This document shows, piece by piece, positions 32,337 to 41,590 of a stretch of 64,000 nucleotides of DNA. Origin of the DNA: Azolla caroliniana (lineage: Eukaryota > Polypodiophyta); NCBI GenBank assembly GCA_043228905.1, contig JBHGNT010000006.1:19840001-19904000 (forward strand), in the 5' to 3' direction. A model generated the notes under the pieces. It ran no database searches, had not been told where the DNA came from, and saw only the letters and a list, made by a program, of their open reading frames with translations. Positions within the stretch are counted from its first letter, which is position 1. Every line of letters starts with the position of its first letter. Made by a program: the position numbers and the translations under genes.

Positions 32337-33131
32337 TGTTATATATAGGGCTCGGCCACAACCGAGAAATAGGATTAACTTTCAGAAAACAGGAATTACA
32401 AAATACACGAAGATAATGGGGAGAAGAGTACACAGGATATTTTACGTGGAAAACCCTAAGTGGGAAAAACCACGGGAGTCCTCAAACTCCAACTATCACT
32501 ATATGCAGAGATGTACAATGATGAAGCTACAAGGCAACAACCTTGAGCTCACTGTCTTCGCCACAGGCGGCGGTAATACACTGAGGCAACGACCTCTTCG
32601 TCTCTCTCTCTCTCTCTCTCTCTCTCGCGGCTGCTCTCACTTCGCCTAAAAATGAGCAACAACATAAAACTGTTTGCCCTAAGTCATATTTATACACATA
32701 TGACTTTCGGGCTATTTACAAATATAGCCTCAAGGGGCCCTTGGCAAACATATTCACAAATATGTCCCCGCATCCGGATCTCTCTCCGGGTACATTCGTC
32801 ATCCGGCTCCGTAACCGGGGTCTTCGTCATCCGGCTCCGTAACCGGGGTCTTCGTCATCCGGCTCCGTAACCGGGGTCTTCGTCATCCGGCTCCGTAACC
32901 GGGGTCTTCGTCATCTGGCTCCGTAACCGGGGTCTTCGTCATCCGGCTCCGTAACCGGGGTCTTCATCATCCGGCTCCGTAACCGGGGTCTTCATCATCC
33001 GGATCCGTATCCGGGTACTCTTCATCCGGCTTCATGCCGGGTACTCTTCATCGTCTGGTTCCGTAACCGCAACCGGGCTTGCCGTTATTCATCTTCGGAC
33101 ATCCCATCCGGAGGGACCGTAAATCCCAACA
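32337..33131 (-). repeat. 3' LTR of copia F
   Basis: tgttatatataggg...atcccaaca. It holds a minus-strand TATAAATA box (plus tatttata at 32687-32694) and seven copies of a 28-bp repeat at about 32797-32995. Confidence 0.93.
32795..33000 (-). repeat. 28-bp tandem repeat in the F LTR (7 copies)
   Basis: The unit contains ccggctccgtaaccgggg and gtcttcgtcat. There are seven copies here, about six plus a partial in the other F LTR (37713-37905) and only one in the G LTRs. There is no spacer between units. Confidence 0.9.
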
Positions 33132-33141
33132 AACTCCCCCT

Positions 33142-36100
33142 TCACTTCGGCATGGGATGTCTCTCCAATCCGATCCTCTTCCGGCATGCTTCCAGCTTGT
33201 CGGGTGTAAGTACCTTGGTCAGCATATCCGACCCGTTCTCGTCCGTGTGGATCTTCGTCAGCACGAACTCCTTGTCTTCTATCCTTTCCCGGATCCAGTG
33301 ATATCTTCGCTGGATGTGCTTCGTCCGGGAGTGATAGGCCGCGTTCTTCGCAAGGTGGATGGCACTCTGACTGTCGCAGTAGAGTCGGTACTCCTCTTGC
33401 CGTATTCCGAGCTCTCTAATGAAGTCCTTCATCCATATTATTTCCTTGGCGGCTTCAACAGCCGCCATGTACTCCGCCTCTGTGGTTGACAACGCAACCG
33501 TCTTCTGCAGCCTCGACTGCCACGAAACAGCTCCCCCTCCATACGTCATCACATACCCTGATGTGGACCGGCTGGTATCTGCATCAGCCGACATATCAGA
33601 ATCAGTAAAGCCGTCGAGTTCGGGCTTACCGGAGCCGAATCGGAGGCACACGTTTGCCGTGCCCTTCAGGTATCGGAGTATCCACTTGGCCGCGTTCCAA
33701 TGCTCTCTGCCGGGATTGCTCATGTACCGGCTCACCACTCCGACTGCATATCCTATGTCCGGTCTCGTACACACCATGGCGTACATCAAGCTCCCGACGG
33801 CTGAGGCATACGGCACTTCCATCATATCCTCCTTTTCAGCCTTTGTCTTGGGACTTTGCTTGCTGGTCAGCTTGCAGTTTGCCGGGAGGGTCGATCCGAC
33901 CGGTCTTGCTTCCGACATGTTGAACCGTTGAAGCACCTTTGTCACGTACTTCTCCTGTGACAGCCACAACTGCTTCTTCTTCCGGTCCCGGATGATGTGC
34001 ATCCCTAGTATTTGCCTCGCCGGACCCAGGTCCTTCATTGAGAAGGTTCGGTGAAGCGCTTTCTTCAGCGCCCGTATCTTGACCTGGTCCCGTCCGACGA
34101 TCAACATGTCGTCCACGTACAGGAGGAGTATTAGAGAGTCTCCTCCTTCGAACTTCTTCACAAACACGCAGTGGTCGGACTGCGTTTTGAGGTACCCTTC
34201 GTCGGTCATGAAGGAGTCAAACTTTCGGTACCATTGCCGGGGAGCCTGCTTTAGTCCGTAAAGGCTCTTCTTCAACCGGCATACCAGGTGCTCCTTCCCT
34301 TTCTTCTCGAATCCTTCCGGTTGCTGCATGTAGATCTCTTCTTCGAGGTCACCGTGAAGGAATGCCGTCTTCACGTCCATCTGTTCTACCTCGAGGTCCA
34401 TGCTTGCCGCTATGCTCAGCACCGTCCGGATGGAGGTCATCTTCACTACCGGGGCAAATATCTCGTCGAAGTCGACGCCCTTCTTCTGCTGGAACCCCTT
34501 CACCACGATCCTGGCTTTGTATCTCGGGGGGTTTCCGGCATCTCCCGGTTTCAGCTTGAACACCCACTTGTTTCGAAGTGCCCGCTTTCCTTTCGGCAAC
34601 TCCACAAGTTCATATGTGTGGTTCTCATGCAGGGAATCCATCTCATCCTGCATGGCACTCAACCACCTGCGGCTCTGGGTGTCGTGCTTTGCTTCTTCAA
34701 AGCTCTCCGGCTCCCCCTCGTCGGTTAGCAGCACGTGCTCTGGTTCCGGAAATCTCCGGGGGGCCCTTCTCTCTCTTAGAGGATATCTCCTTTCCGGAGC
34801 TTCAGTAACCGGTTCTTCCGATTCTTCTTCATCCGAATCAATTTCGGGATCGGGGCCGGTTCCGGTATTATTTTCATCTTCTTCGGCCGGTTCTGTTTCT
34901 TCACCGTCTTCGGCCGGATCCTCGAGTGCTAACCGGTCTCTTGCCGGTCGGGACTGCTCCTCGTAGAGTTGATCCTCACCGGTCGACTTGGAGCTCTTCA
35001 TCTTCTTCTCCGACTCCCAGTCGGCGAGTGTCTTGTCCTCCATGAAGATGATATCTCGACTCCTGAATATCTTCTTGTCGACCGGGTCCCATACTCGGTA
35101 GCCGAACTCGTCGTCGCCGTAACCGAGGAATATGCATTGCCGGGTCTTTGGATCTAGCTTTCCTCTCCGGTCCTTTGCCACATGCACGTATGCGAGACAC
35201 CCGAACACTTTCAGATGCCGGTAGGACACTTCCTTACCGGTCCACACTTTCTGCGGCGTGTCTCCGTCCAAAGGTACTGAGGGTGATCTGTTTATCACGT
35301 ATGTCGCCGTCGACATTGCCTCAGCCCAAAACCCCTTGGGTAATTTCGCATGCGCCAGCATACTCCGGACCCTCTCCATTATGGTCCGGTTCATCCTCTC
35401 GGCCAGCCCGTTCAGTTCCGGCGTCTTCGGCACAGTAAACTCGAGCCGGATTCCCTTCGAGCGACAGTACTCCTGGAACTGCCCCCGGTATTCCCCTCCG
35501 TTATCCGCTCGTATCGCTTTCAGCTTCTTGCCGGATTCCCTTTCCACTCTCGCGTGGAGTTCTTTGAAGACGGACAATACTTGGTCCTTTGTCTTCAACG
35601 GTGCCGTCCACAGTCTTCGGCTGTGATCATCTATGAATGTTACGAAGTACTGGGCTCTGCCATGTGACTTCGTTTCTACCTGACACACGTCGGTGTGCAC
35701 CAACTCCAATGGTGCGCTACGTCTCGTCGGTGGCCTTGAGTGGAAGGAGGTTCGGTTCTGCTTACCGGCCAGGCAATCGGTGCACTTCTCCAGGTGCACA
35801 TGCTTCACTGGGATAAGGTTGTCTTCTGCAAGCCTCTTCATCCCCTTCTCACTCATGTGACACAGTCTTTTGTGCCACAGCTCACCGGCAGTGTCGGCTG
35901 CCACATTCAGCTCTTCCGGACATAACCGGGCATTCATCAGGTACAGTGTGTTGTCTTTCCGGGCCCGAGCCACTATCAGGCTCCCTTTGCTGAACTTCAT
36001 GACACCATTCCGGATGCTACCCGTGTAGCCTTCATCATCTAGCCTCCCGGCCGAGATCAGGTTCAATCGGACCTCCGGAACGTGTCGCACATCTTTCAGC

Positions 36101-37215
36101 AGCATCTTGCATCCGATTGATGTCATCAGCCACACGTCTCCTATGCCGGCAATCCGGCACGTACCTTCATTTCCCATCCGGACACAGCCATGCTCACCGG
36201 CTGTGTAGGATGAGAAGTATTTCTTCTCCGGGGTCAGGTGGAACGACGCTCCGGAATCGACCACCCAGGTCATCTCTACACCGGCAAGGTTCAGCTCCCT
36301 CTCTTCGGTAATGAGCATTATCTCTTCTTCACTTGCCGCGAGTGCCGTCGTTCCTTTCCGGTCCTGCCCTCGCCGATCCGAACCTCTCCGGTCCGTGGCT
36401 CCCCGGTATGCACCGTTTCTCTCCGGTGATTTCTTCGAATCGGTGTCGTCGACTCCGTTGTCTTTTCGGTAATGCCGACAATTCTTCCGGAAGTGCCCCG
36501 GCTTCCCACAGTGGAAGCATGTTGGCCTTCCTCTTGACTGCGACCGGGTTCCCGACTTCTCCCGTCTTTGCGGACTCCGGTTCCACTGTCTTCCCCGTTC
36601 TGATTCGGTAAGCAGCGCCTTCGAGTCGGAGGCCGGTTCTTTATCTCTCCGACGCGCTTCTTCGTTCAAAATACTTGTCTTTACCGTTTGTAGAGACAAG
36701 TTATCTTCGGTGCAGGAGGTGCTGAGAGTCACCACCAAGTTCTCCCAGCTGTCCGGCAATGTACACATCAGGATGATGGCTTGCATTGCATCCTCCAACG
36801 GGAACTTGATCGCCGCAAGCTGGTTCACGAATCCCATGAACGTGCTTACGTGTTCCACCATATTCTCGCCGTCCCGGTACTTGAGGTTCACTATCTTCCT
36901 CATCAGGGAGGTCCGGTTCAACGCATTCTTCCTCTCATAGAGGCCCGACAGCTTCTTCCACATCTCATAGGCGTTCGTATCGTTCGCCACATGTTGCAGG
37001 ACACTTACATCGACATATTGCCGGATCGTCGCTACGGCTTTCCGGTTCAGGAGCTTCCACTCCGACTCTATTACCCCCTTGGGTATCTCGGCATTGTCGA
37101 TCGGTTCGTATAGATCTCGGACGATGAGAAGGTCTTCCATCTTTATCTTCCAGTCGGCGTAGTTCTGTGAGTTCAACACCATCATGCCCGGAGGCCCACT
37201 ACCGCCGCCTTCCAT
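33142..37215 (-). CDS. Copia F gag-pol polyprotein (1,357 aa), intact
   Basis: Single frame from MEGGGSGPP to a stop 11 bases from the 3' LTR, encoding the retrotransposon capsid and enzymes. Domains: gag (UBN2-like) about 15-190; CCHC zinc knuckle 233-246 (CFHCGKPGHFRKNC); protease DSGA at D320; GAG-pre-integrase with H448, H453, C478, C481; integrase catalytic D509, D571 and E606; an acidic linker about 765-805; RT with D947 (MDVKTAF) and YVDD at 1033-1036; RNase H from about 1210 ending in the TKHIQRRYHW and GSDMLTKVL motifs. No lesion seen. G encodes the same length with scattered substitutions. Likely capable of making virus-like particles and cDNA (inference). Confidence 0.95.
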   Translation of the reverse strand: MEGGGSGPPGMMVLNSQNYADWKIKMEDLLIVRDLYEPIDNAEIPKGVIESEWKLLNRKAVATIRQYVDVSVLQHVANDTNAYEMWKKLSGLYERKNALNRTSLMRKIVNLKYRDGENMVEHVSTFMGFVNQLAAIKFPLEDAMQAIILMCTLPDSWENLVVTLSTSCTEDNLSLQTVKTSILNEEARRRDKEPASDSKALLTESERGRQWNRSPQRREKSGTRSQSRGRPTCFHCGKPGHFRKNCRHYRKDNGVDDTDSKKSPERNGAYRGATDRRGSDRRGQDRKGTTALAASEEEIMLITEERELNLAGVEMTWVVDSGASFHLTPEKKYFSSYTAGEHGCVRMGNEGTCRIAGIGDVWLMTSIGCKMLLKDVRHVPEVRLNLISAGRLDDEGYTGSIRNGVMKFSKGSLIVARARKDNTLYLMNARLCPEELNVAADTAGELWHKRLCHMSEKGMKRLAEDNLIPVKHVHLEKCTDCLAGKQNRTSFHSRPPTRRSAPLELVHTDVCQVETKSHGRAQYFVTFIDDHSRRLWTAPLKTKDQVLSVFKELHARVERESGKKLKAIRADNGGEYRGQFQEYCRSKGIRLEFTVPKTPELNGLAERMNRTIMERVRSMLAHAKLPKGFWAEAMSTATYVINRSPSVPLDGDTPQKVWTGKEVSYRHLKVFGCLAYVHVAKDRRGKLDPKTRQCIFLGYGDDEFGYRVWDPVDKKIFRSRDIIFMEDKTLADWESEKKMKSSKSTGEDQLYEEQSRPARDRLALEDPAEDGEETEPAEEDENNTGTGPDPEIDSDEEESEEPVTEAPERRYPLRERRAPRRFPEPEHVLLTDEGEPESFEEAKHDTQSRRWLSAMQDEMDSLHENHTYELVELPKGKRALRNKWVFKLKPGDAGNPPRYKARIVVKGFQQKKGVDFDEIFAPVVKMTSIRTVLSIAASMDLEVEQMDVKTAFLHGDLEEEIYMQQPEGFEKKGKEHLVCRLKKSLYGLKQAPRQWYRKFDSFMTDEGYLKTQSDHCVFVKKFEGGDSLILLLYVDDMLIVGRDQVKIRALKKALHRTFSMKDLGPARQILGMHIIRDRKKKQLWLSQEKYVTKVLQRFNMSEARPVGSTLPANCKLTSKQSPKTKAEKEDMMEVPYASAVGSLMYAMVCTRPDIGYAVGVVSRYMSNPGREHWNAAKWILRYLKGTANVCLRFGSGKPELDGFTDSDMSADADTSRSTSGYVMTYGGGAVSWQSRLQKTVALSTTEAEYMAAVEAAKEIIWMKDFIRELGIRQEEYRLYCDSQSAIHLAKNAAYHSRTKHIQRRYHWIRERIEDKEFVLTKIHTDENGSDMLTKVLTPDKLEACRKRIGLERHPMPK

Positions 37216-37231
37216 TTTCTGTGTTACCGTT

Positions 37232-37243
37232 GCTCTGATACCA
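37232..37243 (-). promoter_or_regulatory. Primer binding site of copia F
   Basis: Plus gctctgatacca, which reads tggtatcagagc on the minus strand, complementary to initiator tRNA-Met. It lies three bases from the 5' LTR. Confidence 0.92.
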
Positions 37244-37246
37244 GTT

Positions 37247-37509
37247 TGTTATATATAGGGCTCGGCCACAACCGAGAAATAGGATTAACTTTCAGAAAAC
37301 AGGAATTACAAAATACACGAAGATAATGGGGAGAAGAGTACACAGGATATTTTACGTGGAAAACCCTAAGTGGGAAAAACCACGGGAGTCCTCAAACTCC
37401 AACTATCACTATATGCAGAGATGTACAATGATGAAGCTACAAGGCAACAACCTTGAGCTCACTGTCTTCGCCACAGGCGGCGGTAATACACTGAGGCAAC
37501 GACCTCTTC

Positions 37510-37544
<35 letters not shown>

Positions 37545-38034
37545 GGTTGCTCTCACTTCGCCTAAAAATGAGCAACAACATAAAACTGTTTGCCCTAAGT
37601 CATATTTATACACATATGACTTTCGGGCTATTTACAAATATAGCCTCAAGGGGCCCTTGGCAAACATATTCACAAATATGTCCCCGCATCCGGATCTCTC
37701 TCCGGGTACATTCGTCATCCGGCTCCGTAACCGGGGTCTTCGTCATCCGGCTCCGTAACCGGGGTCTTCGTCATCCGGCTCCGTAACCGGGGTCTTCGTC
37801 ATCCGGCTCCGTAACCGGGGTCTTCGGGACCGGGGTCTTCGTCATCCGGCTCCGTAACCGGGGTCTTCATCATCCGGCTCCGTAACCGGGGTCTTCATCA
37901 TCCGGATCCGTATCCGGGTACTCTTCATCCGGCTTCATGCCGGGTACTCTTCATCGTCTGGTTCCGTAACCGCAACCGGGCTTGCCGTTATTCATCTTCG
38001 GACATCCCATCCGGAGGGACCGTAAATCCCAACA
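37247..38034 (-). repeat. 5' LTR of copia F
   Basis: 788 bp. Compared with the 3' LTR it has a longer CT run near 37511-37542 and one damaged 28-bp unit (ttcgggaccggggtc near 37825). Confidence 0.93.
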
Positions 38035-38039
38035 CCGTA

Positions 38040-38306
38040 AAACAAATAACCTAGCTTAGTGGTGTATGGTTTGTGCTTGATATACAAGGTTGAGGGTTCA
38101 AGTCCCTCAATTTTACTTAATACAATATATAGCTTCATTCTTATATCATGAAGCACATTTATTACACACTTTTACAAATAAATAGCCTAGCCTAGTGGTA
38201 TGTACATTGTACATCGTATATAAGGATGTGGCTTCAAGTCTCTCAAATATTATTAAATACAACATTTAAGCTCATTTTTATATCGTGATGCACATTCTTC
38301 ACGACA
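38040..38306 (-). repeat. 3' LTR of gypsy E, second piece
   Basis: Continues the LTR after copia F and ends ttcacgaca at 38306. It carries two tRNA-like modules on the plus strand. The pol stop codon (TGA at 38299-38301) is supplied by the first bases of this LTR (TGTCGTGA on the minus strand). Confidence 0.9.
38045..38250 (+). other. Two tRNA-like modules in the E LTR (plus strand)
   Basis: First: A box tagcttagtggt (38052-38063) and a perfect T-arm, gagggttcaagtccctc (38092-38108), with a 5-bp stem and the 7-base loop ttcaagt. Second: A box tagcctagtggt and a degenerate ggcttcaagtctctc about 40 bases on. The two units are diverged copies of each other (about 130-140 bp). The same pair is at 44451-44643 in the other LTR, so they are part of the element. 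Confidence 0.55.
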
Positions 38307-41300
38307 CCCACCCCCTCTGAACTTGCACATTGGTTGTGCAGAGTTCGTCCAACACTTCTTCCGATTCTTTTAGTTCTTCTACTTCTTCATAAAATTCAGG
38401 CTCTAATGACTCCCTCCTTTTAAATATTTTAATCCTTTTTCCTGCAATTGGGATACGAATTTCTGTCCCATCTAATTCATTGAGGAAATATGTGGCTTTA
38501 TCTGTTATTTTCCTAACTTCATAAGGTCCAAACCATCTTTTTGCAAACTTCCGAATAGTACTGTATTGATTATCTAGGCTATTATCATATACTAATACCC
38601 AATCTCCCTCTTGCACCTTTCTTGGTCGTATTCTTTTCATCTTGTCAAATCTGTCCTTATTCTTGATTCTTGCCTCTTTCAATCTAGTAGCTACTTTTTC
38701 TATGTCTTCTATCCTTGATTGAAGTTGTCGTATTCGAACCGCAAGTAAATCTTCCCTACTCATTTCCGATTCCCAAGGCAACACAGCCCATGTAGTTATC
38801 TTTTCTTCAATTGGCATTATTGGCTTCTGTCCTGTGATTAATTCTGCAGGCATATATCCAGTAACAGTGCTGTGAGTTGTCCTATCAGCCCATAGTGCAT
38901 AGGGTAAGGTTTTTGGCCAATCACTAACCCGTCCTCTACATGCCTTTGCCAAAGCTTTGACTATTGGCCCATGTCCCCTTTCTACCTTTCCATTAGCTTC
39001 TGGATTGTACGCCGTTGTCAAAGAAAGCCGAATTCCTATTTTGTCGAAAAAATCTTGAGCTTCCGCAGAATTGAGTTCTCCCCTATCTGCCACTATCTTC
39101 CCGATACATCCATATCTACAAACAATGTCCTCCAAGATGAATTGACATACTCCTAATGTCCCTTTTGTTCTCAATGAACGACCTTCCACTTGATTTGTTA
39201 GATCTTCTCTAGCAAGAACCAAGTATCTCTTTTGTCCTACTCCAAGTGGCATTGTTACCAAATCTATCATCCACTTGTAATGCACCCCCGGTGAGTATGT
39301 TGGGTGTAATTCATCACAAAATTTTACATTTGAATAATATTGACAAGTGGGACAAGTTTCCACATACTTTTTTATTTGCTCATAGTATCGAGGCCACCAA
39401 AATCGTTCTTTAATCTTACTGAAAGTGGCCCACACTCTTCGATGACCAGCCCATTCTTTGTCATGCAGCTCTTTGATTATCTCCTTTCTTTGCCCTTCAG
39501 AACCTATTACTCTTTGCGGGTTTCCAGTCTTGGTTTTCGGATGTCGCCATAGATATCCTTCATGCAGGAAGAACTTATGGGCTTTCTTGCGAAACTGTGC
39601 GAACTCTTTTCCAGATCGACCTTTGTACTTGTCAGGGGTTTGTAGGTATTTCCCTATTTCCTTGAATTCTTCTTCATACTCCTCTTCTAGAAACTGCATT
39701 CCTCCTTCCCGAGTAATGCTTGTGGTAAGGACTGTTTGTTCTTTGTCCTCATCGTCCGAGTCTGGAATCTCCTCTTCCTCATACCTTGCTCTTGATAACA
39801 TATCTGCTACTGCATTTCTATTCCCAGAGATATGTCGAACTTCAGGGTTGATTGATCTAATATAGATACACCATCTTAACATGGCTTGATCTGGATACCT
39901 TTCTTCCCTATCTTGTTGGCTTATCACCCATCCAATTCCAATGGGACTAGAGTCTACTGTGAGATATATGGGTCGGGTGTAGTCTGGTTGCTTTAATGGT
40001 GGAGCTTGTGCCAAGTAGTACTTCAATTTCTTCATTGCCTCTGAATGCTCTTCACTCCATTCAAATGTCTCTCCTTTTCTCAGGAGTCTATATAAAGGTT
40101 CAGATAAATGGGCATAATGCGGAATCCATTTACAGTAAAAAACACATACCCCCAGAAACCTTCGTACTTCTGAGATGGATGTACATTCCTCTTGCATATT
40201 TTGAATTGCATTGACCTTGGTTGGGGATGGCTTTCTCCCATACGGGCCACACATATGACCAACTATTAATATCTCTTTTGACCCAAATATTGACTTCGCC
40301 CCTGATAAGGTCAAATGCACTTCTTCCATCCTTGATAGCACCTTCTCACAATCCTTGATATGATCAGCAACGAATTGACGGAAACCACTTTCGTCCAATT
40401 CCTCGTTCTTCTCTTCCTCCTTGCATCCCTTAATTGGAACATCATCTAGAAAAGGCATTGTAATATGAGGAATAAAATCACGAAGTACCTTGTTCATTCC
40501 ATTCATCATCTACGCCACTGAGTTGGTCGCTCCTTGCGGCAAGGTGCACATCCGTACTAACCCTATAGGTGTCTTGATAGAAGTTATATCTCGACTTTTG
40601 ATAGCAAGTTGAAATTGATCATACCCGGAATAAAGGTCTCCCATTGAATATATAGCTCTTCCTGCAAACATCTCAGCAAACTCATCCACAATTGGCCCTA
40701 CTCCCGAGTTTCGGATTGTTACCTTATTCACGGGTTGCATATCTTAGATAAATCGGAGTCGCCCATCTTTCTTTAACACAGTGAACCATCGACTCGAGTA
40801 AGGAGCGTTCAATGGTTCCAAGATACCCATCCTTATCTTTTCTTTCAAAAGTTCTAATAGTTGAGGGATTCTAGCCCTAGGCATGGGTATTGGCTTAAAG
40901 TTCCATGGAATATGAGGGATAGTGAATATAACCATGGGCTCCACAATTTCTGGATCCACACACCCTATTTCTTCCGGTTGGAATGCCAACGCCTTTCCAT
41001 GCCTTTTTAACATCTCCCTGAACTGCTTTTCTTCAACGGGTAATAGGAAGTCACCCCCTCCTATTTTCATCCCTTGTATTGTTTCCGGAGTAAACACATG
41101 TCCTACCTTTCGTGGGTCTCTGATCATTGGCTCTGTGGCTGCTTCTTTGATTGCCTTTTCACTATCCCCTGGAAGTGGAGCAGCAATAGGACGAACCTTC
41201 TTCTCCACTGTCTTGTACTTTGTTAGTACATGTGCTTCATGATCCTTTCGAGCAACTTCTTCAATGACCTCATACATCTTGATTGAATGGATAGGAACTT

Positions 41301-41590
41301 GGATTTCGTTGTCTTCTTCCATTGCTTCCAAATGAGTTATTGTATCTTCAAAACTTAATTCTTCAAACATATCCTGAATTTCTTCATCATCATCTATTAA
41401 TCCAGAACACTTAAAGTACTCGAAAGCATTTTGTATTTTATTATTATTTACTTTTAGTATAAAAGTAGCACCATTAGATGAGATTGTACAAGGAATATCT
41501 TTATTTACATTATTATTTATGGGGTTTTCTTTTATGCTCGAGCTATCACAGCCCCTACCTGTAAAAGCCCTATCTAAAAATCCTGGGAAA
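38299..41590 (-). pseudogene. Gypsy E pol: RT, partial RNase H, integrase
   Basis: The minus-strand frame enters near 41590, in -1 phase to gag-pro (FLDRAF...GCDSS), and runs to 38299. In-frame stops lie at 40741-40743 (before DMQPVN) and 40507-40509 (before MMNGM). RT motifs: ILEPLNAPYSSRWFTVLKKDG, GRAIYSMGDLYSGYDQFQLA, LPQGATNS and the catalytic FLDD (about 40429-40440). RNase H begins normally (TVDSSPIGIGWVISQ) but jumps from REERY to PDQAMLRW near 39893, losing the middle catalytic part. Integrase has an HHCC domain (GHRRVWATF, CPTCQ), the D-D-E core (MIDLVTMPLG, VADRGELNS, NPEANGKVERGHG) and a C-terminal KRWFGPYEV module. RT and integrase resemble elements best known from fungi (impression, unverified). 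Confidence 0.85.

Larger units (their letters stand above)
32337..38034 (-). mobile_element. Copia element F (5,698 bp), intact, nested in the gypsy E LTR
   Basis: LTRs at 32337-33131 (795 bp) and 37247-38034 (788 bp), target duplication ccgta at 32332-32336 and 38035-38039, primer binding site and polypurine tract all present, and one open gag-pol frame. The LTRs differ mainly in a CT run and in the copy number of a 28-bp repeat, so insertion is recent. It is closely related to element G and belongs to the TNT1-like copia group by its domain motifs (family knowledge). Confidence 0.95.

Noticed and set aside
32795-33000. Regular 28-bp repeats resembling a CRISPR array
   Set aside because: The units are directly adjacent without spacers, lie in a retrotransposon LTR and are in a plant genome; they are a minisatellite.
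34400-34966. Long plus-strand open frames antisense to F and G gag-pol
   Set aside because: They mirror codon use of the real minus-strand frame and contain no recognisable motifs.
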